Shown in pieces: positions 17,863 through 25,650 of a stretch of DNA of 64,000 nt (position 1 is its first letter; each line of letters begins with the position of its first letter). The notes below the pieces were generated by a model. It was not told where the DNA came from, made no database searches, and worked only from the letters and a program-made list of their open reading frames with translations. Position numbers and translations under genes: made by a program. Source of the DNA: Candidatus Gastranaerophilales bacterium (GTDB taxonomy: Bacteria; Cyanobacteriota; Vampirovibrionia; Gastranaerophilales; Gastranaerophilaceae); NCBI GenBank assembly GCA_944325155.1, contig CALUYY010000001.1, positions 1 to 64,000 of the forward strand, in the 5' to 3' direction.

Positions 17863-19161
17863 TTATTCAAAAATGTCCGCTTTATCTTTGTCAAACTCAA
17901 ACATCTTATAAGAAACGGTATTTGGCGCCATACAATTATTATCAAGAGAATTAGAGAGAATTTCAGACCTTTTTTTAAGCATTTTATTATCAACCGATAC
18001 AATATCAGTGCCGATATCCGTTATATTCAACCGAACGGCGGCTTCTGACGGAGCATTTTTCGATAACATAATTCTTTGCGTCTGATACCCTGTCCAGGTG
18101 TCATCAATATCATTTAAAAATGTATATGAAAAACCGTCATCAAGTCTTTTATCGGATTCATTTTCCGCAATTTTATTAACATATTCTTTTTGTTCTTCAA
18201 AATGACAGGTGTCATAAATTTTATCGCCGATTATTTCATAAGGGTCTTTATTTTCGTATTTTTCTATTAATTTTGCGGCAATTTGAAGGTGTTCTATTTC
18301 CATAGCAAGAAATTCTTCATAAATAAGCTTTATTTTATCGTCAACCTCATCTTTATAGCAGTTATGGTAGCAGCAAACCTCCATAAATTCTCTTAAAAGC
18401 AGTTTTTCCAACATTGTTTCATTCGGGTCTATCAATGTTTCATACATTGTTACATGTTCTTCTTCAACATCGGATATTTCGGCGTAAAGTCGTCTTAATT
18501 CATCCGCTCCGTACATAAACCCGTGTTCGGCATAGAAATTATGGGTTTGTTGTTCGGCAGATAACAATGTTAAGATATTTGCTTTTGTTTGAGGATCGGT
18601 TTTTATTTTGTCATAACTTTTCCTGATTCTTAATCTGTTCGGGTTATGGTGATATTGCGTAGGCCTTGCAAAATTTACATCGGTTGAATAGTGCAAAATG
18701 TCATTGGGGTCTGTTCCTTCAATTAAATATGCAAATTGGGCATATCTGTACAGGTGATCAAAATCTTCCAATAACCCGAAATCGTACGTTTCTTTTACGT
18801 ATTCATCAGGTTCATTTTGTGCAAGCCAGGCCGTTAAATCTATTGCAACCTGTTCATAGCCTAATGTAGTATCCAAAACGGATTGATTATGCGGACAAAG
18901 CCAGTTTATTGTTGTCTGCTGATTATTTTCAATACGCCTGATATCTGCAATCAATTTATTAATATCGTTGTTATTTGATGTTCTTAAATAATGATGTTTA
19001 AAATTCCAAGATTCTATTTCTATGCCGTTCATTAATATTTGTCTTGTTCTTGTGTAACAATCGGCCGTATCTCTTTTGTATGGTCTTTTTACGATATCTT
19101 CCCAAGTTTTAATTTGTTTATCCAAAGAAATGCCTTTTTCTTTTAACGGGTTAAATGTCAT
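17863..19161 (-). CDS. large ferritin-like diiron protein
   Basis: A soluble 432-residue protein whose central 280 residues look like a ferritin-like helical bundle. The carboxylate/histidine pairs typical of diiron sites are visible: GYEQVAIDLTAWLAQ, SAEQQTHNFYAEHGF, DVEEEHVTMYE and FLAMEIEHLQIA. The N-terminal 90 residues and the C-terminal 100 residues are not part of that fold, and I do not recognise them. I cannot place it in a named subfamily; it is longer than bacterioferritins and rubrerythrins. Given the anaerobic lifestyle, a role in oxygen, peroxide or iron handling is a reasonable inference. It is monocistronic and has its own terminator. Confidence 0.65.
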   Translation of the reverse strand: MTFNPLKEKGISLDKQIKTWEDIVKRPYKRDTADCYTRTRQILMNGIEIESWNFKHHYLRTSNNNDINKLIADIRRIENNQQTTINWLCPHNQSVLDTTLGYEQVAIDLTAWLAQNEPDEYVKETYDFGLLEDFDHLYRYAQFAYLIEGTDPNDILHYSTDVNFARPTQYHHNPNRLRIRKSYDKIKTDPQTKANILTLLSAEQQTHNFYAEHGFMYGADELRRLYAEISDVEEEHVTMYETLIDPNETMLEKLLLREFMEVCCYHNCYKDEVDDKIKLIYEEFLAMEIEHLQIAAKLIEKYENKDPYEIIGDKIYDTCHFEEQKEYVNKIAENESDKRLDDGFSYTFLNDIDDTWTGYQTQRIMLSKNAPSEAAVRLNITDIGTDIVSVDNKMLKKRSEILSNSLDNNCMAPNTVSYKMFEFDKDKADIFE

Positions 19162-19337
19162 AGTTATTTCCTTTCAACAAAATATTTATTAGAAATAACC
19201 CGAAACAAAAAAGTTAAAATCCGACATTAAGGCAATTTATAAATTAAATTATCAATATATAACTAAAAGAAATAGCAAGAAATAATAACACTATTTAAAA
19301 ATCCGTAATTTGTGTAAAATAAATATGGAGGATTTAT

Positions 19338-19715
19338 ATGAAAAAAATTATTATATCTTTAATATCGGCATTAGTTCTTGTTTTATACCCCTGCATCTGT
19401 TTTGCAAAGCAAAACATTGACCCGGATGCAGACAGTTATAGTGAAGTCCATGCGCTTCATATACTCACAAAAACCAAAAATCAGTCAAAGGCCGTAATTA
19501 TGCGTGTAAATAACGGAGAGAGTTTTAAAGCTCTTGCAAAACAATTTTCAAATTGTCCATCAGGACGTGTCGGCGGAGATTTAGGCTGGTTTGGCAGAGG
19601 GCAAATGGTGCCCGAATTTGAAAAAGCCGCCTTTGAAACTCCTGTAGGAGAAATGTCCGATCCTGTTCAAACTGACTTTGGCTGGCACGTTATAAAAGTT
19701 ATCGATAAAAGATAA
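19338..19715 (+). CDS. secreted parvulin-type peptidyl-prolyl isomerase
   Basis: A 125-residue protein with a Sec signal peptide (residues 1 to about 23, ending CICFAK) and a single PpiC domain. Family landmarks are ALHILTKTKNQS, FKALAKQFSNCPS, GGDLGWFGRGQMVPEFE and FGWHVIKVID. It should speed proline isomerisation of proteins in the periplasm. It lacks the SurA/PrsA-type chaperone arms, so it is a minimal enzyme. A GGAGG site precedes the ATG, and the gene is monocistronic. Confidence 0.9.
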   Translation: MKKIIISLISALVLVLYPCICFAKQNIDPDADSYSEVHALHILTKTKNQSKAVIMRVNNGESFKALAKQFSNCPSGRVGGDLGWFGRGQMVPEFEKAAFETPVGEMSDPVQTDFGWHVIKVIDKR

Positions 19716-19747
19716 ATATGATATCCTATTTATAAATAGTTATCCTG

Positions 19748-19770
19748 ACCGTACATAAATACGGTTTATT
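19748..19770 (+). terminator. possible terminator after the parvulin gene
   Basis: The 6-bp stem ACCGTA/TACGGT has a 6-nt loop and is followed by TTATT, 32 bp past the stop. The stem is short. Confidence 0.4.
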
Positions 19771-19867
19771 AAATAAAAATTTTAAAATAACATCTAACAT
19801 AATTCACCATATAAACTATATTTTTTTAATACGGACATTTTAATTAAAACTTTAGCATATTTTTACA

Positions 19868-20368
19868 ATGGTTAACAAAATGTATCAGCCAAACCAATAT
19901 TATGAAGAATTTATATCAAACAGAGAAGCGGTTTTAGCCAATTTAACGCCGGAGGGGCTAACGTTAAAATTTTTATGGAAAAACCCCGACGAACACATAA
20001 TTAATCAATTTTTAGACCCGCCCTTTTTTCAGCTATATTTTAAAAACGATATTATGTTTTTGCTTTTAAAATTTAGAGAATTAAAGTGGATTGATATTCC
20101 GTGTATTTTTACGGGAAACACAAAACAGGCGTTTTTTTCCGACGCTAAAAATTTTCCCTGCAATATCCTTCTTGCAAATTCAAACACGGGAAAACTTTTT
20201 ATAAACAAAAGCTTTTTAATGCCAAAAGGTATTACTAAAGCCTTTATTCAAGGCATACATACACAAAAAGACTTAAATAAAAAAACGGCGGTGGAAAAAA
20301 TTAATTCTATACGTTCATCTTATTCCGCAACCGAAATGTCAAGATTGTCATTGGGAAGCATAAAATAG
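19868..20368 (+). CDS. hypothetical protein
   Basis: I do not recognise this 166-residue protein. It is predicted soluble, with hydrophobic patches (FFQLYFKNDIMFLLLKF) but no clear membrane helix or signal peptide, and it ends in a Ser-rich tail. The start is uncertain: ATG at 19868 and ATG at 19880 are both possible and neither has a convincing ribosome binding site. The sequence around 19868-19883 also resembles the GTTAACA element seen near other genes here. Confidence 0.6.
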   Translation: MVNKMYQPNQYYEEFISNREAVLANLTPEGLTLKFLWKNPDEHIINQFLDPPFFQLYFKNDIMFLLLKFRELKWIDIPCIFTGNTKQAFFSDAKNFPCNILLANSNTGKLFINKSFLMPKGITKAFIQGIHTQKDLNKKTAVEKINSIRSSYSATEMSRLSLGSIK

Positions 20369-20480
20369 AATTTTAACATTTTTTAATATTTCAAATTGAA
20401 TTGTCAATAATTTTAAATATATAAACTTTATATATTTAAATACCCCCGCAAAACGAGAAGAAATTTGAGAGAGAAATTTT

Positions 20481-22598
20481 ATGACTTACATTAATTCAAA
20501 TATTAATGTATATAACAACAATTCAATTAATGAAGATAAAAATAAAGATTTATATCAGGCAAAATATGAATCAAATGCCGATATATCAATTTTTAGCGAA
20601 AACCGGACACAAACAAACCAATCCGGCTCTTTAAGAGATGAATTTGAAAATATACAAGACGAACAGGGCTTTTTGGGAAAACTTTGGGACGGTATTAAAA
20701 ATATAACAGGGATTGGACTTGGTTCAAACAAAGTAGAAGATGCAATTGAAGATTATGAAAAGGGCGAAATAACTTATGATGAAGCACTGTCCCAAATTCA
20801 AAGTTTTGAACAAAAACAAGAAGACGGCGTAAATATTATAACAAACGTTGCATCAGGGGCGGCCACAGCTGCAATTGCAATCGGAACGGGCGGTATCGGA
20901 CTCGGAGTTATCGGAGCGGGAGCTATAATAGGTGCAGGCGCAAAGGCAGGGCTGAAAACCTTTGACAGAGCAACAAATAAAGTTGAAGGCGATGCGCTTG
21001 ACGCTAAACAAATAGTAAAAGATTCTCTGACCGGTGCCGTTGACGGCGCTATTAACGTTGCAACGGGCGGTATGGTCGGAAAAGCAGCAGGAACCTTAGG
21101 AAAATCGATTGCATACGGAGCAATTCAGGGTGCAAAAGCGGGTGCAATCTCCGGTGCCGCAGCGGGAGCAACGGAATATACCGTAAATTCTCTGGTTGAC
21201 GGAGAAGAATTTACATTTGAAGGACTTATAAGTTCAACCGCACAAAATGCGGCAGCAGGCGGAGTATTTGGCGGTGTATTCGGCGGAGTATCGGGTGCAA
21301 TAGATTTTAAAACTAAAGTTAAAATATCACATGACGATAAATTAGACTCACCCGTAGATACAAAAAAACAGGTAGAATCATATATAGAAAATTACAACTT
21401 AAATCACCCCGATGACCCTATTAAGCTTGAAGATATTGCAAGAAAAACAAAAGACTTTACCGATATGTCAAAGGCATCTAAAGAGCTTGCAATAATATTT
21501 GACGGTCAAATTGATGAAGCTGCGCTTCAAATAAGCAAAGTATTCGGCAATAAAGAAGATATAGCACGCTTAACCGCAAGAGCAAAAGGACAAAAATCCA
21601 CATTTGAAAAACTTGCGGGCAAAGACCTGAAAGGTAAAGTTAAAAGTTATGACCCTGAAACATACTATAAAACAATAAGTGATGCTCTCGGTGTCAGAAT
21701 TCAGATGAAGAGTTTAGATGAAAAAACATCAAAAGAAATAGTTGAAAGTTTTTTAGCCGATACCGATTTAACCTATGATGATTTTAGAAAATTTATATCG
21801 GGAACGGATGTCGGCGAAGATACGGCAAAAATTTTATCAGGCAGGCAAAATGATATTTTAACTGCACTAAAAACAAAACAAACCCAATCAATTGTTGATC
21901 AAATGGTTGAAGGAATTAAAACGGGCAAACTTCATATAACGGAAATTAATAACTACGGCGATGATTTAACATCATATTTCACCGATGCCCAAGTTCTTGA
22001 AATTGCAGACGCATACGATTATGCGGTTAAAAACGGTATAATCAAATCAACAGAACCGTTTGAAATCGTAACGTTAAACGATCTTGAATTAAAAAACGCA
22101 AACGTTCACTTTGAAGATGACGAAACAATGATAATCGAAATGCCCTCCAAAGCAAAAGAAGGCGAAACATTTACCATAAGACACAAGAAAAAAGCCGTAA
22201 AAGATTCGGGATACACATCAACGCAGATGAATACAAAACATAATCTTCATTCGGGACAAACGGGTAACGGCGAACTCCAGATAAGAGGAACGGAAGTAAA
22301 CGGCTTTGCCGATGTCGAACATATCCCCTATGACATAAGAACGGGAAAAATCGCATTTGATGATCCTAAATATTCAAGTATATATAAAATAATAAAAGAT
22401 TTAGATCCGGATACAACGTATAAAGCATATAATCAATATCTTGCAGACACATATAAAGCATTAAGATTAAAAGAACTGGGGCTTCTTCCCACAGATTATA
22501 CAATGCCCGAAATCGGCAATTTTGTTAAAGGAGTTGATAAAGAAATTCTTGAACTCATAAATTGGGCGGGGCTTGCAAAAGTTGCGGGCGGACATTAA
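20481..22598 (+). CDS. toxin-like protein with C-terminal RelA/SpoT synthetase domain
   Basis: A 705-residue leaderless protein. Residues 1-100 are polar and Asn-rich. Residues about 120-280 are a Gly/Ala-rich hydrophobic region (ASGAATAAIAIGTGGIGLG and similar), as in the pretoxin segments of polymorphic toxins. The C-terminal half carries the (p)ppGpp synthetase signature in order: R367-x-K369-x-x-K372-S-x-x-x-K377, DALGVRI at 401-407, GYTST at 577-581, and GELQIR with the catalytic-type E598 followed by E613-H614. There is no HD hydrolase, TGS or ACT domain, so it is not a housekeeping Rel. Relatives such as Tas1 act as secreted nucleotide-pyrophosphorylating toxins. Secretion is inferred, not shown. 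Two small unknown genes follow on the same strand. Confidence 0.7.
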   Translation: MTYINSNINVYNNNSINEDKNKDLYQAKYESNADISIFSENRTQTNQSGSLRDEFENIQDEQGFLGKLWDGIKNITGIGLGSNKVEDAIEDYEKGEITYDEALSQIQSFEQKQEDGVNIITNVASGAATAAIAIGTGGIGLGVIGAGAIIGAGAKAGLKTFDRATNKVEGDALDAKQIVKDSLTGAVDGAINVATGGMVGKAAGTLGKSIAYGAIQGAKAGAISGAAAGATEYTVNSLVDGEEFTFEGLISSTAQNAAAGGVFGGVFGGVSGAIDFKTKVKISHDDKLDSPVDTKKQVESYIENYNLNHPDDPIKLEDIARKTKDFTDMSKASKELAIIFDGQIDEAALQISKVFGNKEDIARLTARAKGQKSTFEKLAGKDLKGKVKSYDPETYYKTISDALGVRIQMKSLDEKTSKEIVESFLADTDLTYDDFRKFISGTDVGEDTAKILSGRQNDILTALKTKQTQSIVDQMVEGIKTGKLHITEINNYGDDLTSYFTDAQVLEIADAYDYAVKNGIIKSTEPFEIVTLNDLELKNANVHFEDDETMIIEMPSKAKEGETFTIRHKKKAVKDSGYTSTQMNTKHNLHSGQTGNGELQIRGTEVNGFADVEHIPYDIRTGKIAFDDPKYSSIYKIIKDLDPDTTYKAYNQYLADTYKALRLKELGLLPTDYTMPEIGNFVKGVDKEILELINWAGLAKVAGGH

Positions 22599-22667
22599 TC
22601 AGATGGCAATAAAATATTCTTATATGTTTTATAAAAGCATAAAAAATGTTAGAATAGGAAAAAACCA

Positions 22668-23096
22668 ATGTACATAAACGGAATTAACAATTTATATAAT
22701 ACGGCATTTGCAGGCACAAAGGACGCTAAAAAAGTGGCAAGAACACCCGAAGAACATTTTAATCATTTTACGGAACTTATTTTTAATCACCTTTACGAGC
22801 GTTCACAAAGAGAAGTACCGGAAAACGGTAAATTTACGCCGCTTTCTGCTTCATACAACATTCCAAACACTAATAACCGTGCCATGCTCTCTGTTGAATA
22901 CGATTTATTGGAACCCAAAACTCAAAGAAGAATATTTGCAATTGCATGCAGAAAAGATAGTGATAAAATCGTTAAATCACAGCTTTTTAAAGGCAGCAAA
23001 AGTGAAATTTTAGCATATTTAAACGATAATACAAACAGAGAAAAATTTATAAATACGGCAAAAAAATTATCCGATTCACTGGATTCAAAAGAATAA
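22668..23096 (+). CDS. hypothetical protein, possible partner of the RelA/SpoT-domain protein
   Basis: I do not recognise this 142-residue soluble protein. Its first 16 residues (MYINGINNLYNTAFAG) form an Asn-rich leader with an F-x-G motif, and a mixed alpha/beta body follows. It starts 69 bp after the RelA/SpoT-domain gene and no terminator is visible between them, so cotranscription is possible. An immunity or chaperone role is only a positional guess. The leader shared with metabolic proteins in this window argues that the N-terminus has a separate, general function. Confidence 0.65.
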   Translation: MYINGINNLYNTAFAGTKDAKKVARTPEEHFNHFTELIFNHLYERSQREVPENGKFTPLSASYNIPNTNNRAMLSVEYDLLEPKTQRRIFAIACRKDSDKIVKSQLFKGSKSEILAYLNDNTNREKFINTAKKLSDSLDSKE

Positions 23097-23162
23097 ATTT
23101 CTATCTTAACAAAAACTTTTCTTTTAAGGGTTTATACAAACACCATAAAAGAAAGGATTAAT

Positions 23163-23651
23163 ATGGAATTAGTGAAAATATCAAATCAATATTTTGATAA
23201 TATTGCATTCGGAAAGAAAAAAGGCAAAACAACCGAATACAAGCAATCTGTAAATTCATGCGCAAAAGGTGATTTTTTTAATAAAACGGCACAAGCAATG
23301 GAAGCACCAGATGATTACGCAATTTTAAACGGCGATTTATTTATTTGTGAAGATTTTGAAAGGCATGTCGATGCAAGCTTAAAATCAACACCCGAATATG
23401 AAATGATTGCGAACGCAGCAAATATGGCAACAGGTTTATTTTTTGATAAAAAAATCGGAAAAAAACAATTCGGTGTAATTATGGACACAATTCATAATTG
23501 TTTTATGCTTCCTTTGAGATTAAAAATCGGTAAACAACTTTTAAATCGCCCTGAAAATAAACATGTTAGAGAACTCTACGATGAATTCTTTAAAACCGAT
23601 GAGGGTAAAAAAGCGGCTAAAGCAATAAAAGAATTTGAATGTTACGCATAA
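23163..23651 (+). CDS. hypothetical protein
   Basis: I do not recognise this 162-residue protein. It has the same style of N-terminus (ISNQYFDNIAFGKKKGK), then a helical body with four cysteines that show no metal-site spacing. A weak hydrophobic stretch, GVIMDTIHNCFMLPLRL, is present but no signal peptide. GAAAGGA precedes the ATG. It lies 66 bp after the previous gene on the same strand. Confidence 0.65.
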   Translation: MELVKISNQYFDNIAFGKKKGKTTEYKQSVNSCAKGDFFNKTAQAMEAPDDYAILNGDLFICEDFERHVDASLKSTPEYEMIANAANMATGLFFDKKIGKKQFGVIMDTIHNCFMLPLRLKIGKQLLNRPENKHVRELYDEFFKTDEGKKAAKAIKEFECYA

Positions 23652-23700
23652 AACCGATAAATTATATACTGATAAACAACAATGCATTTTACAATCCTTT

Positions 23701-23729
23701 TTGTTTACGTTAAATTATTCTTGTAATTT
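23701..23729 (+). promoter_or_regulatory. sigma-70-type promoter of the NifU-like/GGGtGRT pair
   Basis: TTGTTT (23701-23706), a 17-bp spacer and TAATTT (23724-23729). The start codon is 24 bp downstream behind AAGGAG. Confidence 0.45.
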
Positions 23730-23752
23730 GATGTAGAAAAAAGGAGTAAAAA

Positions 23753-24454
23753 ATGGATTCGATACAAATAACCCACGAAGTCGAACAAATGTGCTGCGTC
23801 AAAAGAGGAGTAAAGGGTGAACCCGCTCCCATTCCTCAAGAAGGAAACTGGACAAAAGCTAAAAAAATTGAAGATATCTCCGGTTTAACCCACGGCTGCG
23901 GCTGCTGTGCGCCTCAGCAGGGAACCTGCAAATTAACCCTGAACGTTAAAAACGGCATAATTCAAGAAGCTCTTGTTGAAACAATCGGCTGCTCCGGCAT
24001 GACCCACAGTGCCGCAATGGCTGCAGAAATTCTCCCCGGCAAAACAATTCTTGAAGCATTAAATACAGACCTTGTATGCGATGCTATTAATGTTGCAATG
24101 AGAGAATTGTTCTTGCAGATTGTATACGGAAGAACACAAACAGCATTCTCTGAAGGCGGGCTTCCCGTAGGCGCAGGTTTGGAAGATTTGGGCAAGGGAT
24201 TATGCTCAATGGTCGGCACAATCCACTCGACAAAACAAAAAGGTCCGAGATACCTTTCTTTAACCGAAGGCTATATCTTAGAACTCGGTCTTGATAAAAA
24301 TGATGAAATCATAGGCTATAAATTTGTTAACCTTGGCAAAGTAATGGATGCCATCAAAAAAGGTGTTGACCCGAAAGAAGCTTATGAGAAAAACATCGGC
24401 ACATACGGCAGATTTAACGACGCCGTTAAGAAAATCGACCCGAGAAAAGAATAA
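23753..24454 (+). CDS. NifU/IscU-like iron-sulfur scaffold protein
   Basis: A 233-residue protein with the IscU-type scaffold fold. ETIGCSGMTHSAAMAAEIL holds one conserved cysteine, and further cysteines occur at THGCGCCAPQQGTC and ALNTDLVCDAINVA. The N-terminal CC and GCGCC motifs are extra compared with IscU. Homologues of this form usually lie beside a GGGtGRT protein, as here (47 bp downstream). No cysteine desulfurase is adjacent. The pair probably handles an iron-sulfur cluster for a dedicated target, but the process is uncharacterised to my knowledge. Confidence 0.8.
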   Translation: MDSIQITHEVEQMCCVKRGVKGEPAPIPQEGNWTKAKKIEDISGLTHGCGCCAPQQGTCKLTLNVKNGIIQEALVETIGCSGMTHSAAMAAEILPGKTILEALNTDLVCDAINVAMRELFLQIVYGRTQTAFSEGGLPVGAGLEDLGKGLCSMVGTIHSTKQKGPRYLSLTEGYILELGLDKNDEIIGYKFVNLGKVMDAIKKGVDPKEAYEKNIGTYGRFNDAVKKIDPRKE

Positions 24455-24501
24455 TTTTCAAATAATCAAGTTAAAGTTAGAAATGTAAAGGAAATAAAGA
24501 T

Positions 24502-25500
24502 ATGGCAAAATTTGAAGGACAAGACAGACGCGAAAAAACTTTAGCCAAAGTTCTTGAACAATACGGTTTTAAATCTTTGGATGAAGCCAATGAATTATGT
24601 CTGTCAAAAGGAATAAACGTTGATGATATCGTTAAAGGCATTCAGCCTATCGCATTTGATAATGCTTCCTGGGCTTATACTTTAGGATGTGCTATCGCTC
24701 TTAAAAAAGGAATTAAAAACGCTGCAGACGCAGCCGAAGCAATCGGCGAAGGCTTGCAGGCTTTTGCGGTCCCCGGGTCAGTCGGCGATACAAGAAAAGT
24801 CGGCCTTGGCCACGGTAATTTGGGCGCAATGTTATTAAGAGAAGAAACAAAATGCTTCTGCTTTTTAGCCGGTCATGAATCATTTGCCGCAGCAGAAGGT
24901 GCAATAGGTATTGCAAGAAACGCAAATAAAGTAAGAAAAGAACCTTTAAGAGTTATCTTAAACGGTCTCGGCAAAGATGCCGCATATATTATCTCAAGAA
25001 TAAACGGCTTCACATACGTTGAAACCGAATACGATTATAAAACGGGCGAACTTAAAGTTGTTAATGAAACACCGTTCTCGGACGGTGAAAGAGCAAAAGT
25101 TAAATGCTATGGCGCCGATGATGTATCCGAAGGCGTTGCAATTATGAGAAAAGAAGGTGTTGACGTTTCAATCACGGGTAACTCAACCAACCCGACAAGA
25201 TTTCAACACCCCGTTGCAGGCACATATAAAAAATGGTGCTTTGAAAACAATAAAAAATATTTCTCCGTTGCCTCAGGCGGCGGCACGGGAAGAACGCTTC
25301 ACCCCGACAACGTTGCGGCAGGTCCCGCTTCATACGGTATGACCGATACCATGGGAAGAATGCATGGCGACGCTCAATTTGCAGGTTCATCTTCTGTACC
25401 GGCTCACGTTGAGATGATGGGCGTTATCGGTATGGGAAATAATCCGATGGTTGGTGCTACCGTTGCTGTTGCTGTTGCGGTTGAAAACGCTTCCAAATAG
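24502..25500 (+). CDS. GGGtGRT-motif family protein
   Basis: A 332-residue soluble protein named for its motif, here GGGTGRT at residues 259-265 within a VASGGGTGRTLHPDN segment. Other conserved-looking parts are GHGNLGAMLL, CFCFLAGHESFAAAEGAIG and GNSTNPTRFQHPVAGTYKKW. The function of the family is not known to me. The Gly-rich loop and the Cys-rich strand suggest binding of a nucleotide or cluster. It is cotranscribed with the NifU-like gene upstream and is followed by a strong terminator. Confidence 0.85.
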   Translation: MAKFEGQDRREKTLAKVLEQYGFKSLDEANELCLSKGINVDDIVKGIQPIAFDNASWAYTLGCAIALKKGIKNAADAAEAIGEGLQAFAVPGSVGDTRKVGLGHGNLGAMLLREETKCFCFLAGHESFAAAEGAIGIARNANKVRKEPLRVILNGLGKDAAYIISRINGFTYVETEYDYKTGELKVVNETPFSDGERAKVKCYGADDVSEGVAIMRKEGVDVSITGNSTNPTRFQHPVAGTYKKWCFENNKKYFSVASGGGTGRTLHPDNVAAGPASYGMTDTMGRMHGDAQFAGSSSVPAHVEMMGVIGMGNNPMVGATVAVAVAVENASK

Positions 25501-25520
25501 CTTAATTCACGGCTAAATTT

Positions 25521-25550
25521 AAAAGCGGCAATTAATATTGCCGCTTTTTT
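25521..25550 (+). terminator. terminator of the NifU-like/GGGtGRT operon
   Basis: A perfect 12-bp stem (25521-25532 with 25537-25548), a 4-nt loop and a T-run. Confidence 0.9.
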
Positions 25551-25650
25551 GTTACACAAATTGTTAAGTTATGTGAATTAACCAAAAACCAAAAAAGCAA
25601 TTATTCCATAAGTATATACTTTATATATACATAACCCGAGGAGAGCAGTA

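Noticed and set aside
20423-20450. TAAACTTT-like box before the RelA/SpoT-domain gene as another FliA-type site
   Set aside because: No GCCGATAT-like box lies at 11-12 bp. The following bases are C-rich but do not align, so I did not count it.
20481-22598. Housekeeping Rel/SpoT assignment for the synthetase-domain protein
   Set aside because: HD, TGS and ACT domains are absent, and the N-terminal half is a Gly/Ala-rich hydrophobic region.
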